Shown here in pieces: positions 25,187 to 34,657 of a stretch of DNA of 64,000 nt. Both the position numbers and the translations under genes were made by a program. The number at the start of each line of letters is the position of its first letter. The first letter of the stretch is position 1. Under the pieces are notes generated by a model. It was not told where the DNA came from. It searched no databases and worked only from the letters and a program-made list of their open reading frames with translations. The stretch is taken from the NCBI RefSeq assembly GCF_024343615.1, contig NZ_RJUB01000162.1:124001-188000 (forward strand), given 5' to 3'. This stretch comes from Ferruginibacter sp. HRS2-29. GTDB taxonomy: Bacteria > Bacteroidota > Bacteroidia > Chitinophagales > Chitinophagaceae.

Positions 25187-26608
25187 ATGAACGGGATCTC
25201 ACAAAAATTATCGGTAGGGGAAAAGATCGGCTACAGCCTCGGGGATCTCGCTGCCAACCTGGTTTTTCAAACCCTGGTCACCTACCTGGCGTATTTTTAT
25301 ACCGATATTTACGGCCTTGATACAAAACATGCATCCGCGGTTATTCTGAGTGTGGGCCTTGTGGCTGCATTCGGATTTAACCCGCTCATAGGCGCGCTTG
25401 CCGATCGTACAAGATCGAAGTGGGGAAAATTCAGGCCATGGATATTGTGGACCGCTGTACCGCTGGGTGTTGTGGCCATCCTGGCATTTACTACACCGGG
25501 CGGTTCCGACCAATGGAAACTTATTTATGCCATCATTACTTATTCGCTCCTCCTGCTTTTATACGCTGCCAATAATTTACCTTATTCTGCATTGAGCGGT
25601 GTTATCACCGGCGATATGAAAGAGCGGAACAGCATGTCTTCGTACAGGTTTGTGGCGGTGATGTTCTCCCAGTTTTTTGTGCAGGTTTTCATGTACAATT
25701 TTATAATCAAGGCTGGTGGCGGCGACAAGGCCGTGGGTATGTCAAAAGTGATGACGGTGCTAGCCATCATCGGGACCATCATGCTGCTGATCTGTTTTTT
25801 TACCACCAAAGAAAGGGTAGTTCCAAAGGCAGAACAAAAATCAACTTTAAAAGAAGACCTGTCTGACCTGGTAAAAAATAAACCCTGGATCATCATGCTG
25901 GTTACCACCACGCTGGTGTTTATCACGCTCGCCATGAAAGGAGGTTCTTATGTTTATTATTTTGAGAACTACGTAGATAAAGCCGAACTTACCGCGTTCC
26001 TCGATCCGTTCAAAAAATTCCTTCCCACATTTGAGAATGATACTTCACTGAGTTTGGGTGTCTTTAACGGCGGAGGAATCCTGGCAGGTTTAGTTGGTAT
26101 CATGATCTCTCAAAAATTTGCCAACAAATTCGGTAAGCGCAATGCTTTTATGGCATCGCTCTTTATTTCAACCTTGTTCATCATTTGCTTTTATTTTCTT
26201 TCAGCCCAATCCATAGGGTTGATATTTGTGATACAGATCTTACACGGTTTTTTCTACGGCATCAGCACGCCGATATTATGGACGATGATCGCCGATGTAG
26301 CGGATTTCAGCGAATGGAAAACCAACCGCAGGGCCACTGCCATTATTTTTTCTGCCATGATGGTGGGGTTGAAAGCCGGGCTGAGTATCGGAAGCGCTTT
26401 GGTATCGTGGATATTGGGCAGTTATGGTTATGTACCTAAAAGCAGCATCGGGCAAACGGAAAGTGCCATCAATGGTACTAAAATGCTGGTGAGTGTTTAT
26501 CCTGCCATACCTTTTCTGTTGGCTGTTGCGCTACTTTTTTTATATGAAATAAATAAATCAAAAGAACTGCAGATTGAAAGCGACCTTAAAGCCCGTCGCA
26601 TTTCATAA
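25187..26608 (+). CDS. GPH-family (MFS) glycoside-pentoside-hexuronide transporter
   Basis: 473 residues, about 12 membrane helices. The N-terminus LSVGEKIGYSLGDLAANLVFQ is the classic GPH signature, followed by NPLIGALADRTRSKWGKFRPW, the conserved loop 2-3 of MelB/XynB-type carriers. Later come YSALSGVITGDMKERNSMSSYR and ISTPILWTMIADVADFSEWKTNRRATA. These carriers import di- and oligosaccharides or uronides with cations. The next gene encodes a GH43 without a signal peptide, so uptake of xylo- or arabinoxylo-oligosaccharides followed by cytoplasmic hydrolysis is the likely task (inference). The start follows the inverted-repeat array by three bases. Confidence 0.93.
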   Translation: MNGISQKLSVGEKIGYSLGDLAANLVFQTLVTYLAYFYTDIYGLDTKHASAVILSVGLVAAFGFNPLIGALADRTRSKWGKFRPWILWTAVPLGVVAILAFTTPGGSDQWKLIYAIITYSLLLLLYAANNLPYSALSGVITGDMKERNSMSSYRFVAVMFSQFFVQVFMYNFIIKAGGGDKAVGMSKVMTVLAIIGTIMLLICFFTTKERVVPKAEQKSTLKEDLSDLVKNKPWIIMLVTTTLVFITLAMKGGSYVYYFENYVDKAELTAFLDPFKKFLPTFENDTSLSLGVFNGGGILAGLVGIMISQKFANKFGKRNAFMASLFISTLFIICFYFLSAQSIGLIFVIQILHGFFYGISTPILWTMIADVADFSEWKTNRRATAIIFSAMMVGLKAGLSIGSALVSWILGSYGYVPKSSIGQTESAINGTKMLVSVYPAIPFLLAVALLFLYEINKSKELQIESDLKARRIS

Positions 26609-26626
26609 CAACCAGAATTTTTACCT

Positions 26627-27667
26627 ATGCCTGAAGATAGCATCGAACACATAGATTTTAACGACCTGAATAACCGGGCGATTTCGCAACCGCTCGTTAA
26701 GCATCTTTATACCGCAGATCCTTCTGCACATGTATTTAACGGAAAAATTTATATCTATCCGTCGCACGATATAGATGCAGGGGATGCTTTCGACGACCTG
26801 GGAAGCCATTTTGCTATGGAAGATTATCATGTGCTCTCGATGGATGAACCCGGGGCGATGGCAACGGTACACGGACTGGCTTTACATGTAAAGGATGTTC
26901 CGTGGGCAGCACAGCAGATGTGGGCGCCCGATGCCAACGAAAAAGACGGGATATATTACCTGTTCTTTCCAGCAAAAGACCACGAGGGAATTTTTCGGAT
27001 CGGGGTAGCAACCAGTGATTCACCCACGGGCCCTTTTACGCCACAACCCGAAGCGATCAAAAACAGTTTCTCGATCGATCCGGCGGTTTTTAAAGATGAG
27101 GATAACAGTTACTACATGTATTTCGGTGGAATATGGGGCGGACAGCTACAACGGTGGACCGGCGGTAGTTTCAATGCCGCAGAAGCCAATAGCCCGGTGG
27201 CACATCTTCCTGCAGCCGATCAACCTGCACTCTGCGGAAAAGTGGCAAAACTTACGGATGATCTGTTACAGTTTGCTGAAGAACCACACGATGTTGTCAT
27301 CCTGGATGAAAAGGGCAATGTATTGTTGCAGGGCGATAACGACAGAAGGTTTTTTGAAGCATCCTGGATGCATAAATACAATGGGAAATATTATTTCTCT
27401 TATTCAACAGGCGATACCCATTACATCTGTTATGCCATTGGCGATTCGCCTTACGGCCCCTTCACTTACGCAGGACGTATCCTGGAACCGGTAGTGGGCT
27501 GGACATCCCACCATTCCATTTGTGAATTCAACAACAAGTGGTATTTGTTTTATCATGATTCCAGTTTGAGCAAAGGAGTAACGCATCTGCGTTCCGTTAA
27601 AGTAACCGAATTGACATACGATGCGGATGGCAAAATAAATACCATCCATCCTTACAGGTCAAAATAA
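26627..27667 (+). CDS. Cytoplasmic GH43 glycosidase (beta-xylosidase or arabinofuranosidase)
   Basis: 346 residues, a single five-bladed GH43 domain. The three acidic residues are visible: Asp31 in YTADPSAHVF (general base), Asp151 in SIDPAVFKDED (pKa modulator) and Glu244 in FFEASWMHKYNGKYYFSY (general acid). There is no signal peptide; the protein starts with a charged, non-hydrophobic tail. That makes it the only clearly cytoplasmic GH in the window, 18 bp after the oligosaccharide transporter gene. It should hydrolyse imported xylo- or arabino-oligosaccharides. Confidence 0.92.
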   Translation: MPEDSIEHIDFNDLNNRAISQPLVKHLYTADPSAHVFNGKIYIYPSHDIDAGDAFDDLGSHFAMEDYHVLSMDEPGAMATVHGLALHVKDVPWAAQQMWAPDANEKDGIYYLFFPAKDHEGIFRIGVATSDSPTGPFTPQPEAIKNSFSIDPAVFKDEDNSYYMYFGGIWGGQLQRWTGGSFNAAEANSPVAHLPAADQPALCGKVAKLTDDLLQFAEEPHDVVILDEKGNVLLQGDNDRRFFEASWMHKYNGKYYFSYSTGDTHYICYAIGDSPYGPFTYAGRILEPVVGWTSHHSICEFNNKWYLFYHDSSLSKGVTHLRSVKVTELTYDADGKINTIHPYRSK

Positions 27668-27706
27668 GATCGCCCCAATAATTTACATTCAAAAAAATCA
27701 CATAAT

Positions 27707-28870
27707 ATGTTGCTGGAGCAAACCATGAGATGGTACGGACCAAATGATATTGTTAGTCTGGCGTACATACGCCAGGCGGGTTGCACGGGTGTGGTAACAG
27801 CTTTGCACCAGGTGGCTGTCGGGGAAATATGGACGGTTGAGGAGATCAATACCAGGAAACAACTGGTAGAAAATGCCGGCCTTACGTGGACGGTGGTGGA
27901 GAGTTTACCCGTGCACGAGGACATTAAAAAACAAACCGGCGATTATCTGTTATACATTGAAAATTACAAGGTCAGTTTACAGAACCTTTCCGCTTGCGGT
28001 ATAAAAGTGATCACTTATAATTTCATGCCCATACTCGATTGGCTGCGCACAGACATTGCGTACACCATGCCAGATGGAAGCAAAGCGTTGTATTTTGAAC
28101 GGGCAGCGTTCATCGCGTTCGATCTCTTTTTGTTGAAAAGGCCCGGTGCCGAAAAAGATTATTCACAGGAAGAAATTCAAAAAGCAACCGCCAGGTTTGA
28201 AGCGATGACCGAAACAGAGACGTCGACGATCTTTCATAATATGATGCTGGGATTGCCGGGCAGTGATGATGCGTTCACCCCGGAACAGGTGCTTCGTGCG
28301 CTTAAAAATTACGAGGGTATTGATGCAAAAAAATTGCAACAGCATTTATTTTACTTTTTACAACAGGTAGTGCCTGTAGCAGAAAAGAACGGGCTGAAAA
28401 TGGCGATCCATCCGGATGACCCTCCTTACCCGGTTCTCGGGCTGCCGCGGGTGGTGAGCACCGAACAGGATGCTCTGGACATCATCAATGCTGTGCCGTT
28501 GGAAGCGAACGGCCTTTGTTTTTGCACCGGCTCATTCGGCGCCCGGGCCGATAATGACCTGGTAACTATGATCAGGCGTTTTCAAAACCGTATACATTTT
28601 CTGCATCTGCGAAATACAAAAAGGGACGATGAAGGCAATTTTTATGAAGCCGATCACCTGGCAGGGGATACCGACATGTACGCGGTGATGAAAGAAGTGG
28701 TATTGATGATGAGGCGAAGGAACGTGTCGATACCGATGCGGCCCGATCATGGGCACCAGATGCTGGACGATCTCAATAAAGTGACCTATCCGGGATACAG
28801 CGCCATCGGGCGCCTTCGTGGACTGGCAGAGTTACGCGGATTGGAAATGGGCGTAAACAGATCGATATAA
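27707..28870 (+). CDS. uxuA: Mannonate dehydratase
   Basis: 387 residues, normal for UxuA. It dehydrates D-mannonate to 2-keto-3-deoxygluconate in glucuronate breakdown. The start MRWYGPNDIVSLAYIRQAGCTGVVTALH is characteristic, as are EIWTVEEI, WTVVESLPVHEDIK, AIHPDDPPYPVLGLPRVVS (metal ligands), IHFLHLRN and MRPDHGHQM. It is the last gene of the plus-strand xylose operon. Glucuronate is released by the GH67 and GH115 enzymes of this window. The partner genes uxaC, kdgK and kdgA are not present here, so part of the pathway must be encoded elsewhere. Confidence 0.97.
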   Translation: MLLEQTMRWYGPNDIVSLAYIRQAGCTGVVTALHQVAVGEIWTVEEINTRKQLVENAGLTWTVVESLPVHEDIKKQTGDYLLYIENYKVSLQNLSACGIKVITYNFMPILDWLRTDIAYTMPDGSKALYFERAAFIAFDLFLLKRPGAEKDYSQEEIQKATARFEAMTETETSTIFHNMMLGLPGSDDAFTPEQVLRALKNYEGIDAKKLQQHLFYFLQQVVPVAEKNGLKMAIHPDDPPYPVLGLPRVVSTEQDALDIINAVPLEANGLCFCTGSFGARADNDLVTMIRRFQNRIHFLHLRNTKRDDEGNFYEADHLAGDTDMYAVMKEVVLMMRRRNVSIPMRPDHGHQMLDDLNKVTYPGYSAIGRLRGLAELRGLEMGVNRSI

Positions 28871-28906
28871 AATGCCTTTAATTTTCATTACATAAGAACT
28901 CATACT

Positions 28907-29896
28907 TCACAGGTTTTGCCACGCACCGTTTTCAGCGCTGAGAAAAATTGCTTCGATCACTTTCATGTTGTTGACTGCATCGGTTAGCGGGGTAGGCACG
29001 GGCAGGTTGTTTAAAATAGAAAGCGAAAACTGGTCACCCTGTAATGTATATTGATCTGCGCCATCCACACTCATGCGCTCGTTCCCATCTTTGGTATTCA
29101 GGATTATAATTGCCGGGCTATCTGGCGGTGGCGTAAAAGGCAGTTCCAATGTGATGGTTCCTTCAGTACCCAGAATAGTGGCGTATTGAAATGGCATGGC
29201 CTGCGTGGAACAGGTGAACATGGAAGTGGCGGATGAAAAATCCATGATGCCAGTTGCCAGTTTATCTGTTTTAAATACTGTATCCATTTCCAGGCTTCCA
29301 AACACTCTCACCGGTTCCTTCTCAAAAATAAAGCGGGCAATTGAAATGGAATAACAGCCGATGTCCATCAATCCTCCACCGCCAATATCTTTTTGGTTGC
29401 GCACATTTGCCGGGTCCGTATTAAAATAGGAGAAAGCAGACTGGATGCTTTTGATCTCGCCGATCCTGCCTTGCTGTAACAATTTTTTTACTGCATGCCA
29501 CTGCGGATGAAAGCGGTACATAAATGCTTCCATTACTTTCAACTGCGGATGTTTTAACGACTCGTTCAATAATTCTGTTGCTTCCGCAGCTGAAAGCGCA
29601 ATGGGCTTTTCGCACAAAACATGTTTGCCTGCCTGTAATGCTTTGATGGCCCAGGGCACGTGCAGGTGGTTGGGCAGGGGAATATACACCGCATCGATTT
29701 CCGGATCTGCCAACAAGGCTTCATAAGAATCATACACAGTGGCAATATTATTTTTAGCAGCTATGTCCTGCGCAACTGTTGTGTTCGAAGAAGCAATGGC
29801 TGTAACCTGCGTATGTATTCCTGATTGCATGGCCGGAATTACTTTATTCCTGGCAATTTTTGCCGTACTTAAAACGCCCCAGCGGATCTTTGACAT
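28907..29896 (-). CDS. Gfo/Idh/MocA-family oxidoreductase, cytoplasmic
   Basis: 329 residues from the ATG at 29896. An in-frame ATG at 29932, immediately after the GH10 stop (TAAATG), would add 12 residues before the canonical start MSKIRWGVLSTAKIARNKVIPA. The Rossmann fold is followed by YIPLPNHLHVPWAIKALQAGKHVLCEKP, with the conserved Lys of EKP, and by GGGGLMDIGCYSISIARF with Asp and Tyr of the active site. There is no signal peptide. Members include NADP-dependent xylose 1-dehydrogenases and dihydrodiol dehydrogenases. As last gene of a xylan-degrading operon it may oxidise a pentose or uronic acid derivative (inference). It converges with uxuA, with 36 bp between the stops and no clear terminator. 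Confidence 0.9.
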   Translation of the reverse strand: MSKIRWGVLSTAKIARNKVIPAMQSGIHTQVTAIASSNTTVAQDIAAKNNIATVYDSYEALLADPEIDAVYIPLPNHLHVPWAIKALQAGKHVLCEKPIALSAAEATELLNESLKHPQLKVMEAFMYRFHPQWHAVKKLLQQGRIGEIKSIQSAFSYFNTDPANVRNQKDIGGGGLMDIGCYSISIARFIFEKEPVRVFGSLEMDTVFKTDKLATGIMDFSSATSMFTCSTQAMPFQYATILGTEGTITLELPFTPPPDSPAIIILNTKDGNERMSVDGADQYTLQGDQFSLSILNNLPVPTPLTDAVNNMKVIEAIFLSAENGAWQNL

Positions 29897-29932
29897 AAAA
29901 TAGGTTGTTTTTATTCCTAAAAGAAGGATCAT

Positions 29933-31042
29933 TTATTTCTTCAAACTCATCACTGCATAAAAAGCAGGTTTGGGTTGAAAGTTGCGGTCAAACAGCAACG
30001 GGTAGTTTGTTCTTCCCGGCACGGGCCATCCGTTCAGCCAGCTCTGGCCATCGTTCACACCCCAGAAGGTAACACGTGTAATGTCTTTTTTGTACTTTAA
30101 AAAAAGTTTGAAGAGGTCTTTGTAATCACTCGCCAGTTGTTGCTGTAGACTGTCCGGCAACCCATTTTTATAAGGATTGGTAGTAGAGTCGGCACGCATG
30201 CGCTGGCCTACATCAGCGCCCTGGAAATCCCGTTTCAATACTTCAATGTCAAGTTCGGTAAACATCACTTTTAAACCGAGTGCCGAATATTGAATGATGC
30301 TTTCTTCAATATCTTTCAAAGGGATCTTTCCGAGATGCCAGTGTCCCTGTATGCCCACACCATCGATGCGGACTCCGGCAGCCTGTATTTTTTTTATGAG
30401 TGCAATGCAACCGGCCCGTTTGGCAGGTTGTTCATTATTATAATCATTGTAGTACAAAAGTGTATTGGGTGCAGCGGCCTGTGCTATACTGAAAGCCTCG
30501 GTAACAAAATCATCGCCCAGCCTTTGCAGAAAAACAGACTTACGCATGCTGCCATCTTCATTGAGCGCTTCGTTGACCACATCCCAGGAATATACTTTTC
30601 CGTCGTAGCGGCCGGCCACTGTTTTGATGTGGTTGGTAAAAAATGTTTTGAATGAATCCACATTTTGTATCCTTCTTGCAAAGACTGGCAACTGGCTGTG
30701 CCAGATAAGCGTATGTGCATTCACTTTTATATTATTTTTTTTGCAGTAGGCCACCATTTTATCTGCCATGTCAAAATTATATTGATCCCATTGCGGATGT
30801 ATGATCTCGGCTTTCATGATATTTTCCGGTGTGGCCACATTAAATTGTTGCGGAATAAGTACTGCGGCAAGTGGATCCCGTTCCTCTATCTGGGCGTTGT
30901 TGAGCGCAGTACCGATGGCGAAATCATTTTTAAAAGCATCTTTTAAAGAAGGGATGGATGTGGCTGAACTATTTTTTTTGCTGGGTGAGCAACCGGCAAT
31001 AATCAGGCTGGCCGAGCAGGCGAGGATAAATATTTTTTTCAT
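29933..31042 (-). CDS. GH10 endo-1,4-beta-xylanase, lipoprotein
   Basis: 369 residues. The signal ILACSASLIIAGC has lipid-anchor Cys18. The GH10 barrel follows with NAHTLIWHSQLP, the acid/base Glu158 in WDVVNEAL and the nucleophile Glu263 in VMFTELDIEV; WGVNDGQSWLNGWPVPG near the end is also typical. It is the only endo-acting xylan backbone enzyme in the window. Anchoring to a membrane, at the cell surface or in the periplasm, fits early cutting of chains before import. It follows GH43-CBM6 by 67 bp, the largest gap in this operon. Confidence 0.97.
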   Translation of the reverse strand: MKKIFILACSASLIIAGCSPSKKNSSATSIPSLKDAFKNDFAIGTALNNAQIEERDPLAAVLIPQQFNVATPENIMKAEIIHPQWDQYNFDMADKMVAYCKKNNIKVNAHTLIWHSQLPVFARRIQNVDSFKTFFTNHIKTVAGRYDGKVYSWDVVNEALNEDGSMRKSVFLQRLGDDFVTEAFSIAQAAAPNTLLYYNDYNNEQPAKRAGCIALIKKIQAAGVRIDGVGIQGHWHLGKIPLKDIEESIIQYSALGLKVMFTELDIEVLKRDFQGADVGQRMRADSTTNPYKNGLPDSLQQQLASDYKDLFKLFLKYKKDITRVTFWGVNDGQSWLNGWPVPGRTNYPLLFDRNFQPKPAFYAVMSLKK

Positions 31043-31109
31043 TGTTTATATTTTAATGGTCATTGGTTGTTGTGGCGTTGAGTTTGTCGTTTGAAAATTA
31101 TAAGGTTGT

Positions 31110-32459
31110 TTATTCAAAACGTATCCAATCCACCGCTACGGGTTTATCATTTTTTAATACTACAAAAAGATTCTGAATGCCTTTTGGCCATTTGGCCAAA
31201 AGGGCTTTTATAGGTTTAAATTCATTGCTTGCAGGAATGTTCACTTCTGCCACTACCGGCCCATCAGCGCTGCCGGTGCGTATCTGCAATGTAGCGCCGC
31301 TTTCGGCTGCCGCATTTACCACAACTGTTTTCAAATTTTTCCTTCCAAAATCAACGGTGTTATATTGTATCCATGCTGCAGGTTTATCCAGCATGGATTT
31401 CCAGCCGAGGAACCTGTTGGTTGTATCTATAAAATCAACCTTGGCGCCTTCGGTGCTGAGGGCGCTGAAACGATCGATCTGTATTTCTTTTGTGGCAGGT
31501 GATACACCGATCCCTCTCAATGTTGGGATCACTTTTTTGATACTACCATCGGCATTGAAGGATAAGCTGTCCGCCCTTATTGCACGGGCTTTATCAAAAC
31601 GCGGAGAATAATCTTTATCGTGGTAAAAAAGATACCATTGGTTTTTAAATTGTATAACCGAATGATGGTTTGTCCAGCAACCGGATGCGGATTCATCCAT
31701 GATAACACCGCTCACTTTAAACGGGCCGAGGGGATTATCGCCAATGGCATACTCCAGCCGCTCCGTTTTATTTTCTACGTGGGGATAGGTGAGGTAATAA
31801 ATGCCGTTGCGTTCAAACATGTACGGGCCTTCTTTTAATCCTTTTGCCGGGAGATCGCCAAGCGTTTTTACTTCCGAATCCAGCTCGAGCATGTTGGGTT
31901 TTAATTTTGCCGCATAAATATTTCCCGCCGACCAATACAGATAAGCCTGCCCGTCTTTATCGATAAATACATTCGGGTCGATGCCATGCACACCTTTGAT
32001 AGGCGTGGCTTCTGCACTATAAGGCCCTCCGGGTTTATCTGCGGTAGCAACACCTATGGCAAAGCCTTTTCCATACAGGGTTGTGTCTTTTGGTGAGGTA
32101 GGATAATAAAAATAATATTTGCCGTTGCGCCCGATACAATCCGGCGCCCACATACTATAACTATCGGGGCGCACCCAGGGGATCTTATTCTGTGTTACCA
32201 CCACACCATGATCTGTCCAGTCTGTAAGGTTGGTGGAAGAAAAAACATGGTAATCTTCCATGCTGAACCAGCCCACGCGGCCTTTTCCTTCGGTTGCAAT
32301 TATATCATGCGAAGGAAACAGGTATACTTTATCGCCGAACACCCGTGCTGACGGGTCGGCAGAATACATGTTCCGCACCAGCGGATTCTGGCCATACGAA
32401 CCTGCTGCTGTTAACAGCAATACGCCTATACCGGCAATTTTTTTAAGGATTGATTTCAT
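31110..32459 (-). CDS. GH43 glycosidase with C-terminal CBM6-like domain
   Basis: 449 residues with a Sec signal ending in GSYGQ. The GH43 propeller covers about 25-315: Asp35 in YSADPSARVF, an Asp in GIDPNVFIDKDG and the acid Glu in LKEGPYMFERNGIYYLTYP. The last 130 residues form a beta-sandwich of CBM6 type, ending in VFVVLKNDKPVAVDWIRFE. Such enzymes are usually arabinofuranosidases or xylosidases acting on arabinoxylan, and the CBM6 binds xylan chains or ends. Its layout resembles the two GH43-CBM6 genes at 49721 and 53222 but it is more divergent. Confidence 0.93.
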   Translation of the reverse strand: MKSILKKIAGIGVLLLTAAGSYGQNPLVRNMYSADPSARVFGDKVYLFPSHDIIATEGKGRVGWFSMEDYHVFSSTNLTDWTDHGVVVTQNKIPWVRPDSYSMWAPDCIGRNGKYYFYYPTSPKDTTLYGKGFAIGVATADKPGGPYSAEATPIKGVHGIDPNVFIDKDGQAYLYWSAGNIYAAKLKPNMLELDSEVKTLGDLPAKGLKEGPYMFERNGIYYLTYPHVENKTERLEYAIGDNPLGPFKVSGVIMDESASGCWTNHHSVIQFKNQWYLFYHDKDYSPRFDKARAIRADSLSFNADGSIKKVIPTLRGIGVSPATKEIQIDRFSALSTEGAKVDFIDTTNRFLGWKSMLDKPAAWIQYNTVDFGRKNLKTVVVNAAAESGATLQIRTGSADGPVVAEVNIPASNEFKPIKALLAKWPKGIQNLFVVLKNDKPVAVDWIRFE

Positions 32460-32497
32460 GCCCTGGTCTTTAATATGTTGAAGATCTTATTCATTTA

Positions 32498-34621
32498 TTA
32501 TTTTGTCTGCAACTGAAGTACACTCACAGAGTACGGCGCCAGCTTCGTTTCAAATTTTTTCTTTATTCCTTTAATAACGCCACTTCCGGGAACGATCTTC
32601 ACCGGATCGGTAATGCTGTTGGTATCGGTTGGTTTATCGCCTTTGATCACAGTCATGGTGGCCGTGGGAGCTACGTTATTTATTCCGGTTAAATTTATTT
32701 TTACCGGCTGCGTTTTACCGGTAGTATTTACCAGTTTTACATACACAGCTCCCGTATTGTCATCTTTTGTGGCCGAATAAAAAACGGTAGGTACCGGCTT
32801 GGGTGTTATTTTTTGTGCACTGTCCCTTCTTGTCATGGGCCTGTTCTGCATAGGAATATTTTCGGCAGTTACCGGCACGATCGTGTTTCCGAGATATTCA
32901 CTGAAGATCTTTTGAACGTAGTAGGCAGGTGAGCCGTAACTGTTCAACGCATCGTAACCGATGAGGTCGGAATCCCATTGCCATGCTTTTGGCGCAGTAG
33001 CTGTGGCTGTGTTCACGTTCACAAACAGGGGCGCATAGCAGGACATGATTACATGGTCAGAATTGCGTTCCATGCCGGTCATCCACGCTGCGTCACCCAG
33101 TGCAGCATTTAAGTTGGTGGTGGGAATTCCTTCTCTTGTGGCCCATTCACCAACAAATATTTTCGGGCCGTTGCGGTCGTAACTGTCATACTGGGATACG
33201 TTGGCCCACATTTCCCACGAATCGCGATAGTAATGCTCATCCAGCACAGCAGGGCTTTTGCCGGTGACTTTCAGGTTTGGGTATTGAGCATCAGCAATGG
33301 TGGAAATGCAGATCAGTTGCGGATACTTTTTTTCAATGGCTTCCCTGAATTGGCGGAACCTTCCATCGTAACTGCCGGACCTGTCGAACCAATCTTCGTT
33401 GCCGATCTCTACGTATTTCAGTTTAAAAGGAGCAGGGTGGCCATTTGCTGCACGTTTTGAACCCCAATAAGTATTTACATCACCTATCACGTATTCTATT
33501 TCGTCGAGGGCATCATCCACATAAGGTTTCAGCAATGGTCCTGCATCTACATGATCGCCGTTGAGTGAATAGCCTGCATATACGCCCAGCAAGGGCTCTG
33601 CACCGGTGTCTTCGCACCACAATAAAAATTCAAGCAGCCCCATACCGTCTGTCGGGCGATAGCCCCATGAACCATTGTGCCCCGGCCTTTGCTCCAGCGG
33701 CCCCAGTGTTTCTTTCCAGGGAAAGGCATCGGTAATGGCCGGGCCTTCCAAAAAATTCCCCCCGGGGAAACGTAAAAATTTCGGTTTCATATCCACCATC
33801 ATTTTCATAAGATCAGGGCGGTTTCCATTGGGGCGATCGTTGAACGTTGGCGGAAACAACGAAACAAGATTGAAATAATACACGCCAACACGATCTGTTG
33901 AAATAACAAAACGGGCATCTTTTGTTGGCTTCACATTGGCGGCAGTGGTTAAAGTCAGTTCATATTTTTTCCAGAATGCACTTTTAATAAGATTGATACT
34001 GCCGGTGGCGTATATTGTTTTACCATCGTTGCTTTCAATGGAAACGGTGATCGCACCGGGTGTATTATTTTCAATTACAGGAAGCGGGGGAGTAGTTGGT
34101 TTTGGTTCCCATGGCCAGCGTGGGGGCTCACTTCGGTCTGTTCCTTTTATATAAAAAGAGGCATTGTAAGTGGTGGCAGGTTTAACCGGAATGCCCCAGT
34201 AACCTTCATTGGCGATCCCAACTTTTCCATCGGCTTTTTCTACGGTCAGTCTCAGGCAGGCAGAAAGCGCCCCGTTGATCGCATTCCGGCGCTCATCATT
34301 GGGCACATGTTCCCCGGCGCCTATCAACCTGATGGCGGCTTCCGAGGATGGATTAGTTTTTACAAGGCTCCATCCTTCGGGAGAAGTTTTGTTGTCCTTA
34401 AAGATGCGGTTGCGGATCAGTTCCGCATACAGACCACCATCGTAAGAATGATTGATCTCTTCCGTCATCATCCCGTACAACATAGGACTGACGGGAGTTT
34501 TAGCGTTTGCAAAATCCAGGGTGAGTGAGGGCGTTTGTGCCTGCACGCTGAAGGTCAGGAAGGTAGCAGCAAGTAAACCGGCGGCCGACGCGGCTACATT
34601 TTTTGTAATATTTTTTATCAT
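32498..34621 (-). CDS. GH51 alpha-L-arabinofuranosidase with embedded carbohydrate-binding domain
   Basis: 707 residues; signal peptide ending SVQAQ. The catalytic barrel has KFLRFPGGNFLEG, the acid/base Glu409 in YVEIGNEDW and the nucleophile Glu462 in VLDEHYYRD. A C-terminal beta-sandwich completes the GH51 fold (ending APYSVSVLQLQTK). Residues about 120-258 form an extra CBM4/9-like domain, with SFYIKG, TVSIESNDGKTIYATGS and RVGVYYFNLVSLFPP. It carries an unusual Pro/Trp-rich loop around 166-188 (PPRWPWEPKPTTPPLPV). It removes arabinofuranosyl groups from arabinoxylan or arabinan oligosaccharides in the periplasm. Neighbouring genes are GH97 and GH43 with gaps under 40 bp. Confidence 0.95.
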   Translation of the reverse strand: MIKNITKNVAASAAGLLAATFLTFSVQAQTPSLTLDFANAKTPVSPMLYGMMTEEINHSYDGGLYAELIRNRIFKDNKTSPEGWSLVKTNPSSEAAIRLIGAGEHVPNDERRNAINGALSACLRLTVEKADGKVGIANEGYWGIPVKPATTYNASFYIKGTDRSEPPRWPWEPKPTTPPLPVIENNTPGAITVSIESNDGKTIYATGSINLIKSAFWKKYELTLTTAANVKPTKDARFVISTDRVGVYYFNLVSLFPPTFNDRPNGNRPDLMKMMVDMKPKFLRFPGGNFLEGPAITDAFPWKETLGPLEQRPGHNGSWGYRPTDGMGLLEFLLWCEDTGAEPLLGVYAGYSLNGDHVDAGPLLKPYVDDALDEIEYVIGDVNTYWGSKRAANGHPAPFKLKYVEIGNEDWFDRSGSYDGRFRQFREAIEKKYPQLICISTIADAQYPNLKVTGKSPAVLDEHYYRDSWEMWANVSQYDSYDRNGPKIFVGEWATREGIPTTNLNAALGDAAWMTGMERNSDHVIMSCYAPLFVNVNTATATAPKAWQWDSDLIGYDALNSYGSPAYYVQKIFSEYLGNTIVPVTAENIPMQNRPMTRRDSAQKITPKPVPTVFYSATKDDNTGAVYVKLVNTTGKTQPVKINLTGINNVAPTATMTVIKGDKPTDTNSITDPVKIVPGSGVIKGIKKKFETKLAPYSVSVLQLQTK

Positions 34622-34657
34622 ATCATATCGGTTTTGAGTGTGATAATATTTTTTGAC

